A stretch of DNA of 13,859 nt from CAYJRR01 sp964372275 [NCBI: uncultured bacterium] (GCA_964372275.1 CAYJRR010000064.1:1-13859), one strand, 5' to 3'. Numbered from the stretch's first letter, positions 1 to 7,715 are shown. A program made the numbers and translations. The notes: a model not told the origin generated them from the sequence alone.

Positions 1-2
1 TC

Positions 3-951
3 GGCCTGGTTTCCGTTTACTCCGGTTGCGCTCGAATCCTCGCCAGCGGCCCCGACCACCACCGTGTCGCCTGAGACGGAGACACTACTCCCGAAGTAAT
101 CGTTGGCTCCGGAAATGGAGGCCTTGAGATAGGCCTGCTGGGTCCAAACACCCCCGCTCCGAACGAACACGTAGGCGGCGCCGCTGTCGCCTGCCGTATT
201 GTCGGCCTGATTGCCGTTCACCCCCGTGGCGTTCGAATCCTCGAAAGGGGCCGAGACCACCACCGTGCCGCCCGAGACGGAGACGTGACTCCCAAAGTAG
301 TCGTTCGCTCCGGAATTGGAGGCCTTGAGGTAGGCCTGCTGGGTCCAAACACCCTCGATTCGCACGAATACGTAGGCGGCGCCGCTGATTGAGGCGGTAT
401 TGTCGGCCTGATTGCCGTTCACCCCCGTGGCGTTCGAATCCTCGCCCTCGGCCCCGACCACCAGCGTGTCGCCCGAAACGGACACACCGAATCCAAAGCT
501 ATCGCTCGCTTCGGAGTTTGAGGCCTTGAGGTAGGCCTGCTGAGTCCAAACGTCTCCGCTCCGCACGAACACGTAGGCTGCGCCGCTGCCCGAGGCGGTA
601 TTGTCGGCCTGGTTTCCGTCCACCCCTGTGGCGCTCGAATCCTCACCATCGGCCCCGACCACCAGTGTATCGCCCGAAATGGAGACGCTTATCCCAAAGT
701 TATCGTTCGCTCCGGTGTTGGAGGCCTTGAGGTAGGCCTGCTGGCTCCAGATGCCTTCAGTCCGCACGAACACGTAGGCGGCGCCGCTGTCGACCGCCGC
801 CTCGTCGGCCTGATTGCCGTTCAGCCCCGTGGCGCTCGAGTCCTCGAAAGGAGCCCCGACCACCATCGTGTCGCCAGAAACGGCGACGCCCAACCCAAAG
901 CCATCGTCCGATCCGGAGTTGGAAGCTTTGAAATAGGCCGGTGAGCTCAGG
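3..951 (-). repeat. 201-bp in-frame tandem repeat encoding FG-GAP blades
   Basis: The plus-strand landmark AGGCCTGCTG (or its close variant) occurs at 131, 332, 533 and 734, with a diverged copy (AGGCCG) at 935. The spacing is exactly 201 bp each time. Each unit encodes 67 residues of the lipoprotein, and about five units are visible, the leftmost cut by the window edge. Copies differ at scattered positions, mostly synonymous or conservative, so they are older duplications under selection rather than an assembly collapse. Confidence 0.9.
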
Positions 952-1367
952 AGCTGCGCGGCTCGGCTCACCCGGAGCAGGTAGGTTCGCTGGTCGCCGC
1001 TCTCGGCGGTCACGACTATCGAGACGGTATTGACGCCGAGAGCGAGATCGAGGGGCGGCGAAGGCTCCCCTGATACGGTATCCTGCCCCTGGACCGTCAC
1101 CGTGGCGGTGGAATCCTCCACCGTCGCAGTCACCGTCACCGTCGAGGCGAGGAGACCCACATCGGCGTCATAGTCGGTCGTCTCCGGATCGAAGGCCGGG
1201 GAGAGCGCTTCCGACGGGAAGGAAAGACTCAACGCCGAAAGCCGGGCGTTGTCGGACGGTGGCGGAGCGTTCTTGTCCGAGCCGCCGCCGTTTGAGCACG
1301 CCACGCCCAGCCATACGCCCGCCCAGAGGCCGCACCAAATTCCAAGTGTCGTTCGCTCGCGTCGCAT
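3..1367 (-). CDS. FG-GAP repeat lipoprotein with cadherin-like domain (C-terminus beyond window)
   Basis: Probable outer-membrane or cell-surface lipoprotein; the ligand is unknown. The reading frame is open from ATG 1367 to the left edge (455 codons, no stop). A GGAGAGG Shine-Dalgarno (1374-1380) sits 6 nt before the ATG. Residues 1-24 form a short signal peptide ending in a loose lipobox (GVAC, Cys24 lipidated), followed by a Gly/Ser linker. Residues ~42-134 match the cadherin-like beta-sandwich family (LSPAFDPETTDYDADV, then a GVNTVSIVVTAESGDQRTY ending). From residue ~144 a 67-residue unit repeats, with FG at 157, 224, 291, 358 and 425 and cores such as VSGDTLVVGA, EDSNATGVNGNQADNTA and SGAAYVFVR. 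These are FG-GAP/integrin-alpha-like beta-propeller blades; more blades are probably cut off. It lies 193 bp downstream of metH on the same strand, with hairpins between, so it is probably transcribed separately. Third codon positions look less GC-rich than in the neighbours. Family assignment is confident; function is not known. Confidence 0.9.
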   Translation of the reverse strand, partial: MRRERTTLGIWCGLWAGVWLGVACSNGGGSDKNAPPPSDNARLSALSLSFPSEALSPAFDPETTDYDADVGLLASTVTVTATVEDSTATVTVQGQDTVSGEPSPPLDLALGVNTVSIVVTAESGDQRTYLLRVSRAAQLLSSPAYFKASNSGSDDGFGLGVAVSGDTMVVGAPFEDSSATGLNGNQADEAAVDSGAAYVFVRTEGIWSQQAYLKASNTGANDNFGISVSISGDTLVVGADGEDSSATGVDGNQADNTASGSGAAYVFVRSGDVWTQQAYLKASNSEASDSFGFGVSVSGDTLVVGAEGEDSNATGVNGNQADNTASISGAAYVFVRIEGVWTQQAYLKASNSGANDYFGSHVSVSGGTVVVSAPFEDSNATGVNGNQADNTAGDSGAAYVFVRSGGVWTQQAYLKASISGANDYFGSSVSVSGDTVVVGAAGEDSSATGVNGNQA

Positions 1368-1493
1368 AGCCAACCTCTCCCCGAAAAGACGGTCTTCGAT
1401 TCCTTCCGCGAGGGGCACAGCCGCCTCGTACGGGCGCGAAACTAACATCGCCGGTCGATCCTGCTGGCAAACTTGCGGATGAGAACCTGGGAA

Positions 1494-1548
1494 TCTCTCC
1501 TCGGCGGGAGAGACGGGCGGATTCGCCGTTGGTTGCGCTGCCCGCAAC
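1494..1548 (-). terminator. Tandem hairpins after metH (possible terminator)
   Basis: Two perfect hairpins lie just past the metH stop codon. One is GTTGCG (1532-1537) paired with CGCAAC (1543-1548) over a 5-nt loop. The other is TCTCTCC (1494-1500) paired with GGAGAGA (1507-1513) over a 6-nt loop. They begin 12 nt after the metH TAG (1561-1563). No run of U follows on the minus strand, so intrinsic termination is uncertain. Position and symmetry favour a transcript end between metH and the lipoprotein gene. The rest of 1368-1560 shows no gene and no clear promoter. Confidence 0.4.
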
Positions 1549-1560
1549 GTGCCGATACGC

Positions 1561-4500
1561 CTACCGCGCCGACTGGGACACGCGGGGGACGACCGACGCT
1601 ACCTCGTCGGCGGCGTCGTCGAGGCCGGTGGCGCCGACGGAGAAGTAGCTCGCCTCCGGGTGGTGGAAGACGAGCGCCGAGACCGACGCCTCCGGGTCCA
1701 TCATGAAGCCGTCGGTGAGAGTGACCCCGATCTCCCCCGGACCGAGCAGGCGGAAGAGGATCTCCTGGTCGTCGAGGCGCGGACAGGCCGGGTAGCCGAA
1801 GGAGTAGCGCTTTCCGCGGTAGCGGGCCTGGAACAACGAAATCATTCGGACGTCCGGCTCGTCCGGGAACCCCCACCGGGCGCGGAGCTGGGCGTGGAGG
1901 TATTCGGCAAAACCCTCCGCCGACTCCAGGGCCAGCGCCTGGATCAGGTGGCTCTTCAGGTACTGCCCTTCGTTCTTCCACTGCTCGGCCAGCTCGCGCA
2001 CCCCTTCCCCGGCGGTGACGACGAAGGCGGCGACGTGGTCGGGGGCCCCCGCGCCCGCCGGGTTGACGTAGTCGGCCAGGCACAGTCCCTCCGGGACGGG
2101 CTGGCGCGGAAATTCGAACGTCCCGCGGCGAGACCTCCGGTCGGGATCCAGCACGTGCAGGCGGTTCCCCTCGCTCACCGCCGGGAGCAGTTGCCAGACC
2201 GCCTTCGGCTGCAGCAGGCGCTTCGAACGCACCTCCTGCTTCAGGGCGTCGACCGCCTCCTTGAGCTCCAGCGCCTTGCGGCCCGCCTCGCTGCGCGCGA
2301 GCTCGGCCAGCTCCCCTTCCTCCAGGAGCCGGAGTACGTGGCCGCGCAGCCCGAGATGGCGCCCGAACAGCATCCGGGGATTGACGTAGCGCCAGACGAT
2401 GTCGATCGGGATCGTCTTGTCGACCTTCCGTTCGAAGCTCTGGACGGCCGGTACGATCGGTAGCGGCTCGACCTGGCGGGACCGTACCGCCGGGAGCGGC
2501 GCGGCGATGGCCCGCGGACCGTCGTCGCCGGCGATCGTCCGCCGGCGCTCCGACGTCGTCCGCTCCAGGTCGGCGAACGCCCTCGGATCGACGATCCGCT
2601 TGGCGAGGTCGAGCCCGTCCATGGCGTCGTTGGCGTAGGCGACGAAGCCGCCGTACGCCGGCGCGATCCGCTTGTCGACAAAACTCCGCGACAGCGCCGC
2701 CCCGCCGACCAGCATCGGGATCGTGGCGCCGGCGACGGTGAGGTCGCCGGCGGTGAGGACCATCTGCTGCGCCGACTTCACGAGCAGGCCCGACAGTCCC
2801 ACCAGGTCGGGCTTGTGCTCGCGCACCGCGGCGATCAGCTGCTCCGGCGGCACCTTGATCCCGAGGTTCACCACCTTGAAGCCGTTGTTCCCCAGGATGA
2901 TCTCCACCAGGTTCTTCCCGATGTCGTGGACGTCCCCCTTCACCGTCGCCAGGACGACGGTGCCGCGGGCCGCGGCGTCGGACCGTTCCATGAACGGCTC
3001 GAGGTGGGAGACGGCCGCCTTCATCGCCTCCGCCGACTGCAGCACCTCGGCGACGATCAGCTTGTTCTCGTTGAACAGCCGGCCGACCTCGTCCATCCCT
3101 TTCATCAGCGGGCCGTTGATGATCTCCAGGGGCGGTGTCGGCGGAGACTCTTCGCAGCCGAGGCGCTTCCTCTCCAGGTCGGCGACGAGCCCCTCCTTCG
3201 TCCCCTCGACGATGTAGCGCGCCAGCCGCTCGTCGAGCGGGAGCGCGGAGGCCGCCGCGGAGCGACCCTTCGCCTCCCGGAAGTGGGCGGCGAACTCGGC
3301 GACGACGTCCCGCGTCCCGCCCTCGGTGCGGTCGAACAGGAGGTTCTCCGCCAGGCGCCGTTCCTCCTCGGGGATCGAGGCGTATCGCGTAAGCCGCTCG
3401 CTGTTGACGATCGCCGAGTCGAGTCCGGCCTGCACGCAGTGGTAGAGGAAGACCGAGTTCAGCACCTCGCGACCGGCGGGGGGCAGGCCGAACGAGACGT
3501 TGGAGATCCCCAGCGTCGTCCGCGTCCGCGGGAACTCCTTCTTCACCAGGCGGATCCCCTCGATCGTCTCCACCGCCGAGCCGACGTACTGCCCATCGCC
3601 GGTCGCGCAAGGGAAGACGAGTACATCCCACCAGATGTCCTCGGGCTCGACCCCGTACTTCTTCGTCAGAAGCTCGTAGCTGCGCCGCGCGATCTCCAGC
3701 TTGCGCTGGCGGGTGACCCCCATCCCCTGCTTCGGGTCGTCGTCGATCGTGCCGACGACCAACGCCGCGCCGAAGCGCCGGGCCAGGGGCACGATCTTCT
3801 CGAACCGCTCCTCGCCGTCCTCGAGGTTGATCGAGTTGACGATCGCCTTCCCCTGACAGTAGGTGAGCGCCTTCGCGATCACCTTCTCGTCGGTGGAGTC
3901 GATCATCAGAGGCACCTTCACCATCCTGGTGACGAAGGTCAGGAACCGCTCCATGTCGGCGAGCTCGTCCCGATCGGGGTTGGCGAGGCAGACGTCGACG
4001 ATCTGCGCCCCCCCCTTCACCTGGGAACGCGCGATCTCCGCCGCCTCCTCGTACTTCTCCTCCACGATCAGTTGCTTGAACTTCCGCGAGCCGATCACGT
4101 TCGTCCGCTCCCCGATCAACAGGGGCCGCAGCTCGTCGGTGACCTCCAGGTAGTCGATCCCGGAGAGGAAGCACCGGGCCGCCGGCGACGGCTCCCGCGG
4201 GCGGATGGCGTCGGCGATCTTGCGCAGCTCGGCGACGTGGCCGGCGTGCGTCCCGCAGCAGCCGCCGACCAGGTTGAGCCAACCGGCGGCGCCGAATCGC
4301 GCCACCACCGAGGCCAGCATCTCCGGCGTCTCGCGATAGACGCCGTTCTCGTCGGGCAGCCCGGCGTTGGGCACGCAGGCGACGCGCGTCCGAGCCAGCG
4401 CCGCGATCGACCGCAGGTGGTCGGTCATGAACTCCGGGCCGGTGGCGCAGTTCAAGCCGAGGTAGAGGAGGTCGCGGTGGGCGAGCGAGGCGGTGAGCGC

Positions 4501-5145
4501 CTCCGCCGACTGGCCGGCGAGCATCGTCCCCATCGGCTCGATCGTCCCGGAGACGGCGACCGGGACCTGGATCCCCAGCTCCTCCATCGCCCGGTCGCAC
4601 CCGATCAACGCCGCCTTCACGTTTCGCGTGTCCTGGGCCGTCTCGATCAACAGGTAGTCGGACTCGCCTTCGATCAGCCCGAGCGCCTGGACGCGGAAGT
4701 TCTCCACCAGCTCGTCAAAGGTGACGCCGCCGGTGACGCTGATCGCCCGCGTCGTCGGACCGATCGAGCCGGCGACGAAGCGCGGTCGGCTGTCGGAGGA
4801 GAAGGCGTTCGCCGCCTGCCGCGCGAGCCGGGCCGCGGTCCGGTTGATCTCGCGGGCCTTCTCTCCCAGTCCGTATTCGCCGAGCACCAGGGGCGTGGCC
4901 CCGAAGGTGTCGGTCTCGACGATGTCGGCCCCCGCCGCCAGGTACTGCTTGTGGATGTCGAGGATCACGTCTGGCCGGGTGCGCACCAGGTGCTCGTTGC
5001 AGCCGTCGTACTCCGGGCCGCCGAACGCCTCCGGCGGGAGGTTTCGCGCCTGGATCGCCGTCCCCATCGCCCCGTCGATCACCAGCACCCGGCGGGCGAG
5101 GTGCTCCTGGAGCTGCGTTCGCCTCATCTCGCGGGTGTAGTTCAT
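1561..5145 (-). CDS. metH: Cobalamin-dependent methionine synthase
   Basis: This cytoplasmic enzyme moves a methyl group from 5-methyltetrahydrofolate through cob(I)alamin to homocysteine, giving methionine and tetrahydrofolate. The 1194-residue length is near that of E. coli MetH (1227), and all modules are present. The homocysteine barrel (1-310) has zinc ligands Cys233 (GLNCATG) and Cys296/Cys297 (GGCCGTH). The pterin-binding barrel (~340-600) starts with LIGERTNVIGSRKF. The cobalamin cap lies at ~640-715. The B12 domain has the GDVHDIG motif (737-743, axial ligand His740), Ser785 and Gly814-Gly815. The reactivation domain (~900-1190) keeps Arg1113 and GYPACP (1117-1122) for SAM binding. 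The start is ATG 5145, preceded by a GGGGAGGG Shine-Dalgarno. It overlaps the upstream regulator by 4 nt (ATGA), so the two are probably translationally coupled. There is no room for a cobalamin riboswitch, so control probably comes from the regulator's promoter. No key residue is missing. Confidence 0.97.
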   Translation of the reverse strand: MNYTREMRRTQLQEHLARRVLVIDGAMGTAIQARNLPPEAFGGPEYDGCNEHLVRTRPDVILDIHKQYLAAGADIVETDTFGATPLVLGEYGLGEKAREINRTAARLARQAANAFSSDSRPRFVAGSIGPTTRAISVTGGVTFDELVENFRVQALGLIEGESDYLLIETAQDTRNVKAALIGCDRAMEELGIQVPVAVSGTIEPMGTMLAGQSAEALTASLAHRDLLYLGLNCATGPEFMTDHLRSIAALARTRVACVPNAGLPDENGVYRETPEMLASVVARFGAAGWLNLVGGCCGTHAGHVAELRKIADAIRPREPSPAARCFLSGIDYLEVTDELRPLLIGERTNVIGSRKFKQLIVEEKYEEAAEIARSQVKGGAQIVDVCLANPDRDELADMERFLTFVTRMVKVPLMIDSTDEKVIAKALTYCQGKAIVNSINLEDGEERFEKIVPLARRFGAALVVGTIDDDPKQGMGVTRQRKLEIARRSYELLTKKYGVEPEDIWWDVLVFPCATGDGQYVGSAVETIEGIRLVKKEFPRTRTTLGISNVSFGLPPAGREVLNSVFLYHCVQAGLDSAIVNSERLTRYASIPEEERRLAENLLFDRTEGGTRDVVAEFAAHFREAKGRSAAASALPLDERLARYIVEGTKEGLVADLERKRLGCEESPPTPPLEIINGPLMKGMDEVGRLFNENKLIVAEVLQSAEAMKAAVSHLEPFMERSDAAARGTVVLATVKGDVHDIGKNLVEIILGNNGFKVVNLGIKVPPEQLIAAVREHKPDLVGLSGLLVKSAQQMVLTAGDLTVAGATIPMLVGGAALSRSFVDKRIAPAYGGFVAYANDAMDGLDLAKRIVDPRAFADLERTTSERRRTIAGDDGPRAIAAPLPAVRSRQVEPLPIVPAVQSFERKVDKTIPIDIVWRYVNPRMLFGRHLGLRGHVLRLLEEGELAELARSEAGRKALELKEAVDALKQEVRSKRLLQPKAVWQLLPAVSEGNRLHVLDPDRRSRRGTFEFPRQPVPEGLCLADYVNPAGAGAPDHVAAFVVTAGEGVRELAEQWKNEGQYLKSHLIQALALESAEGFAEYLHAQLRARWGFPDEPDVRMISLFQARYRGKRYSFGYPACPRLDDQEILFRLLGPGEIGVTLTDGFMMDPEASVSALVFHHPEASYFSVGATGLDDAADEVASVVPRVSQSAR

Positions 5146-6116
5146 GGACGGGGCCCTCCCCTTCCGGGACCCCGCCGCCTGCGCGGCGCCAACGCACGCT
5201 GGGGACGCGCCGACTTCGTCGCGCCGAGGCGGAAGACCCGGAACGGATCGCCCGGGCGCGCGGCGCTTTCGTCGAGGTCGATCGACGAGAAGCCGACGTC
5301 CTCGGTCCAGCGGCGCACCGCCGCCGGCTCGAAGCCGAGCCAGCGGTGACCGAGTCGCTCGACGACCCAACCCTCCTTGTGCGGCAGGAGCTCCAGCACC
5401 ACGAGCCTCCCGCCCGGGCGGAGGACCCGCCACGCCGTCCCGATCGCCCTCGGCGGGTCTTCGACGTGGTGCAGGCTCTGCGACAGCACGACCAGGTCGA
5501 ATCGCTCCTTCGGCATCCGCAACGACAGGAGGTCATCTTGAACGAAGCGGATGCGCGACGAGACCTCCGTGCCCGCCGCCGCCGCCCGCGCCTTCGCCTT
5601 GGCCAGCGCCGCCGGAGAGGCATCGATCGCGGTGACCGTCCGCGCCCAGCGCGCCATCTCGACGGTGAGCACGCCGCTGCCGCAGCCGAAGTCGGCGGCG
5701 TCGACCGCCGGCAGGAGCGAGGCGACGGCGCGCCCCCACAGGAGCCACGACTGACCGGGCTCGAGCAGCCGTTCGTTCAGCGTCTGCCGGTCCTCGCGCG
5801 TCCGCAGCGCCTCCCGCAGGCGCGCCAGGTCGCCGAAGTCGTCCTCCTTCCACTCGACGGCCATCCGCACCAGGGCCCCGAGCGCCGAACCCTCCGAGCC
5901 CCGGATCAGCGAAAAGAGCTTGGCCGATCCCTGCCGCTCCTCCGCCACCAGGCCGAGCCGCTTCAGCCGGGCAAGATGGTGGGAGACGTTCGACTGCCCG
6001 ACGCCCAGGACCTGAACCAGCTCCGTGACGTTCAAGGGGCTCGCCGCCAGGCAACGCAGGACGCGCAACCGCGTCGTGTCGCTCAAGGCGCGGAACGAGT
6101 CCGACAGGGCGTTCAT
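5142..6116 (-). CDS. ArsR-family regulator fused to a SAM-dependent methyltransferase
   Basis: Probable transcriptional regulator of the methionine/SAM cycle; 324 residues. Residues 1-90 are an ArsR-type winged helix, with the recognition helix around 40-57 (QSNVSHHLARLKRLGLV). The Cys clusters used by arsenic or zinc sensors are absent (only Cys22 in this part). Residues ~115-295 are a class I methyltransferase fold: motif I DFGCGSG (142-148), acidic Asp165 after strand 2, VQDDLLSL (192-199), LSQSLHHVEDP and VLRPGGRLVVLELL. The last ~20 residues are very basic and probably disordered. ATG 6116 is the only plausible start, because a TAG lies three codons upstream. No Shine-Dalgarno is visible and a palindrome abuts the ATG, so the message may be leaderless. 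It shares a 4-nt overlap with metH. In other bacteria ArsR-family regulators of the SahR type control metH and SAH-recycling genes. Sensing of SAM or SAH by the methyltransferase-like domain is inferred. It could also be an active methyltransferase with an unknown substrate. Confidence 0.9.
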   Translation of the reverse strand: MNALSDSFRALSDTTRLRVLRCLAASPLNVTELVQVLGVGQSNVSHHLARLKRLGLVAEERQGSAKLFSLIRGSEGSALGALVRMAVEWKEDDFGDLARLREALRTREDRQTLNERLLEPGQSWLLWGRAVASLLPAVDAADFGCGSGVLTVEMARWARTVTAIDASPAALAKAKARAAAAGTEVSSRIRFVQDDLLSLRMPKERFDLVVLSQSLHHVEDPPRAIGTAWRVLRPGGRLVVLELLPHKEGWVVERLGHRWLGFEPAAVRRWTEDVGFSSIDLDESAARPGDPFRVFRLGATKSARPQRALAPRRRRGPGRGGPRP

Positions 6117-6129
6117 ATCGATCTATGAT
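6101..6129 (+). promoter_or_regulatory. Candidate promoter for the cyclase gene, overlapping the operator
   Basis: CCGACA (6101-6106, 4 of 6 matches to TTGACA) and TATGAT (6124-6129, 5 of 6 to TATAAT) are separated by 17 bp. The expected transcript start near 6136 would give a leader of about 35 nt without a well-placed Shine-Dalgarno (AAGGA at 6144-6148 is too far from ATG 6171). The -10 box lies inside the palindrome, so a bound repressor would block it. A leaderless alternative uses the TATCCT box at 6156-6161. Confidence 0.4.
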
Positions 6130-6140
6130 CATTCATCGAT
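6117..6140. promoter_or_regulatory. 24-bp palindromic operator between divergent operons
   Basis: The sequence reads ATCGAT, then CT, ATGATCAT, TC, ATCGAT. Twenty of 24 positions are symmetric about the centre at 6128/6129. It is the only AT-rich stretch in this GC-rich intergenic region and lies directly next to the start codon of the ArsR-methyltransferase gene (6114-6116, minus strand). Size and dyad symmetry suit a dimeric winged-helix protein, so autoregulation by the adjacent gene is likely. It also covers a candidate plus-strand promoter of the cyclase. Binding is inferred, not shown. Confidence 0.7.
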
Positions 6141-6155
6141 GCCAAGGAAGCAAGC

Positions 6156-6161
6156 TATCCT
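6156..6161 (+). promoter_or_regulatory. TANNNT box upstream of the cyclase ATG (possible leaderless -10)
   Basis: TATCCT ends 9 nt before ATG 6171, the distance expected if transcription begins at or near the start codon. No good -35 is seen at 17-18 bp. The same arrangement recurs before other genes in the window that lack a Shine-Dalgarno. Confidence 0.35.
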
Positions 6162-6170
6162 GGGCGGCGC

Positions 6171-7448
6171 ATGGCCGATCCAGACCTCATCCGGCTGCTC
6201 GACGACGAGGGGCGGCGCAATCTCCGGCGGCTGGGGTGGTTCCGGCTGGTCGGCGTGCTGGTCTGGCTGGTCCTCGACGTCGCCTTCGGCCAGAATCGCT
6301 ACCTCGCTTCCCAGATCCCGCTCCTTTCGGGCTATCTGGCGTTGGCCGTCGCGCTCGCGGCCGCGCACCATGACCCTCGATTCCTCCCATGGGCCCGCTG
6401 GGAAGGACCGGCCCTCGACCTGGTGATCGTCTACCTGTTGCAGCGCACGGCCCTCGCCCACGGTCACCCGTATCCGCAGGTCGCCGCCTTCTTCTACATG
6501 GCGTTGGTCCTGCTGTTCATCGTGCCGGCGGCCACGCGCACGCAGCCGATCGTCCTGTTCCTCTCCGCCGCCGTCGGTTCGACGTTCTCCTGCCACCTGA
6601 TCCTGCTGTCCGGCGTCGAGCACACGGTCTACCTGTTCATTCCGCCGGTGGTGATCGGATACGCCGCCTTCATGGGGGCCGACGTCTCGAGCCGGGTGGA
6701 GTCGATTGCCGAGAACTACGCCCGGGTGAGCCGGGTCCGGGACCGGCTCGGTCGCTACTTCTCCCCCTCGGTCGCCTCCCGCATCGCCGACCAGGCGACG
6801 GGCGAGCACCGTGTGGTCGAGGCGAAGGAGGTCACCGTCCTGTTCGCCGACGTGCGCGGCTTCACGGCGGCCGCCGAGCGGATCGACGCCTCGGCGGTGG
6901 TGGCGATGCTCAACGAGTATTTCGAAGAGATGGTCGCCGTGGTCTTCCGCCACGGGGGGACGCTCGACAAGTTCCTGGGCGACGGGCTGATGGCCTACTT
7001 CGGCGCGCCGATCCCCCGCCACGACCACGCCGTCGTCGGAGTTTCCTGCGCCCTGGAGATGCTCGACCGTCTCGCCGAACTCAACGCGCGGCGTTCCGCC
7101 CGGGGCGATCCGGAGCTCGCGGTCGGGATCGGCGTCCACAGCGGCCTGGTGGTGGTCGGGGACATCGGTCCCGAGCAGCGCCGCGAATACACGGCGATCG
7201 GCGACACGGTGAATCTCGCCTCCCGGATCGAAGGGCTGACCAAGACCCACGGCGTTCCGCTGCTGGTCTCGCAGGCGACGAGGGATCGCGCGGCCGACGC
7301 GTTCGCGTTCGAGCCCCTCGGCGCCGTTCCGGTGAAAGGAAAGGCCGAGCCGGTGGCGACCTTTGCGCCCGGACGGAGGACGGGCGGCGGCGCGGCGGCG
7401 CGAACCCGAGGCGACTCCGCCGGCCCTGGGCTATCGTCGTCGACATGA
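6171..7448 (+). CDS. Membrane-bound class III adenylate cyclase
   Basis: Predicted to convert ATP to cAMP at the inner face of the cytoplasmic membrane; 425 residues. About six hydrophobic helices fill residues 24-170 (roughly 24-40, 48-66, 80-94, 102-121, 126-148 and 152-170). A short linker (~175-205, [24 protein letters not shown]) leads to the cyclase domain at ~215-395. Metal-binding Asp227 (FADVRGF) and Asp271 ([10 protein letters not shown]) are present. Lys267 and Thr341 (YTAIGDTVN) are the Lys/Thr pair typical of adenylate-specific bacterial cyclases. Transition-state residues Asn348 and Arg352 (NLASR) are also kept, so the enzyme should be active as a homodimer. No extra sensor domain is seen, so the membrane part may receive the signal. 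The C-terminal 25 residues are low-complexity. It is divergent from the regulator-metH operon across a palindrome and overlaps the next small gene by 4 nt (ATGA). Guanylate cyclase activity is possible but less likely. Confidence 0.93.
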   Translation: MADPDLIRLLDDEGRRNLRRLGWFRLVGVLVWLVLDVAFGQNRYLASQIPLLSGYLALAVALAAAHHDPRFLPWARWEGPALDLVIVYLLQRTALAHGHPYPQVAAFFYMALVLLFIVPAATRTQPIVLFLSAAVGSTFSCHLILLSGVEHTVYLFIPPVVIGYAAFMGADVSSRVESIAENYARVSRVRDRLGRYFSPSVASRIADQATGEHRVVEAKEVTVLFADVRGFTAAAERIDASAVVAMLNEYFEEMVAVVFRHGGTLDKFLGDGLMAYFGAPIPRHDHAVVGVSCALEMLDRLAELNARRSARGDPELAVGIGVHSGLVVVGDIGPEQRREYTAIGDTVNLASRIEGLTKTHGVPLLVSQATRDRAADAFAFEPLGAVPVKGKAEPVATFAPGRRTGGGAAARTRGDSAGPGLSSST

Positions 7449-7666
7449 AGACCGACCTCACCACCCGCGTCCTCCTCCTCCTGGTCTCCCTCGGCCTGTT
7501 TGCCGACGCCGCCTCGCGCTGGTTCCCGGTGCGCACCGCCCGCGCCGCCGACACCCTGCGGTGCGAGATCGTCGAGCCGGTGGAGATCAAGGGGGAGATC
7601 AAACTCGACACCTTCCACAAGCCGGTGCGCATCGAACTGGATCGGGCCATTCGGATCGAGAAGTAG
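7445..7666 (+). CDS. Small exported or membrane-anchored protein, unknown function
   Basis: A 73-residue protein with a hydrophobic N-terminus after Lys2 ([21 protein letters not shown]), then [12 protein letters not shown]. This could be a signal peptide cut near ARA-A or an uncleaved membrane anchor. The rest is a short charged stretch (about residues 37-73) with alternating hydrophobic and charged residues ([15 protein letters not shown], then [13 protein letters not shown]), likely a small beta-structured domain facing the periplasm. ATG 7445 overlaps the cyclase stop (ATGA), which suggests coupled translation. A TATCGT box at 7432-7437, 7 nt upstream, could give an extra leaderless transcript. 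I do not recognise the family. It could be a cyclase partner or just a co-transcribed envelope protein. Start, signal-like N-terminus and coupling support it being real. Confidence 0.7.
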   Translation: MKTDLTTRVLLLLVSLGLFADAASRWFPVRTARAADTLRCEIVEPVEIKGEIKLDTFHKPVRIELDRAIRIEK

Positions 7667-7677
7667 CCGGAACCGAT

Positions 7678-7715
7678 CGGAATCGGCACCCGCATCCGAT
7701 CCGATCCCGATTCCG
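7678..7715 (+). terminator. Inverted repeat after the small gene (weak terminator candidate)
   Basis: CGGAATCGG (7678-7686) pairs perfectly with CCGATTCCG (7707-7715) around a 20-nt loop, beginning 11 nt after the small protein's stop. The loop is long, no U run follows, and the region is rich in CCGAT/ATCGG words that pair by chance. It may separate the cyclase transcript from the formate dehydrogenase operon. The rest of 7667-7773 has no gene. Confidence 0.25.

Noticed and set aside
3-951. CRISPR-like regular repeats
   Set aside because: The period is 201 bp, the whole unit is conserved and in frame, and it encodes FG-GAP protein repeats.
1442-4600. Very long open frame on the minus strand (over 1000 codons) overlapping metH
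   Set aside because: It is an out-of-frame shadow of metH, rich in Arg, Gly and Pro with no domain; the metH frame has all catalytic motifs.
5146-5200. Cobalamin riboswitch before metH
   Set aside because: metH starts within the stop codon of the upstream gene, so there is no leader to hold one.
2815-5349. Long plus-strand open frame opposite metH
   Set aside because: Antisense shadow caused by high GC; low-complexity Arg/Leu/Asp/His-rich product with no recognisable domain.
5142-6116. Arsenic or metal sensor role for the ArsR protein
   Set aside because: The winged helix lacks the paired Cys and the His/Asp sites of metal sensors, and no arsenic or metal resistance gene is adjacent.
5533-6132. 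Minus-strand frame starting at ATG 6132 inside the palindrome
   Set aside because: It overlaps the ArsR-methyltransferase gene in another frame and its product has no domain; it would start within the operator.
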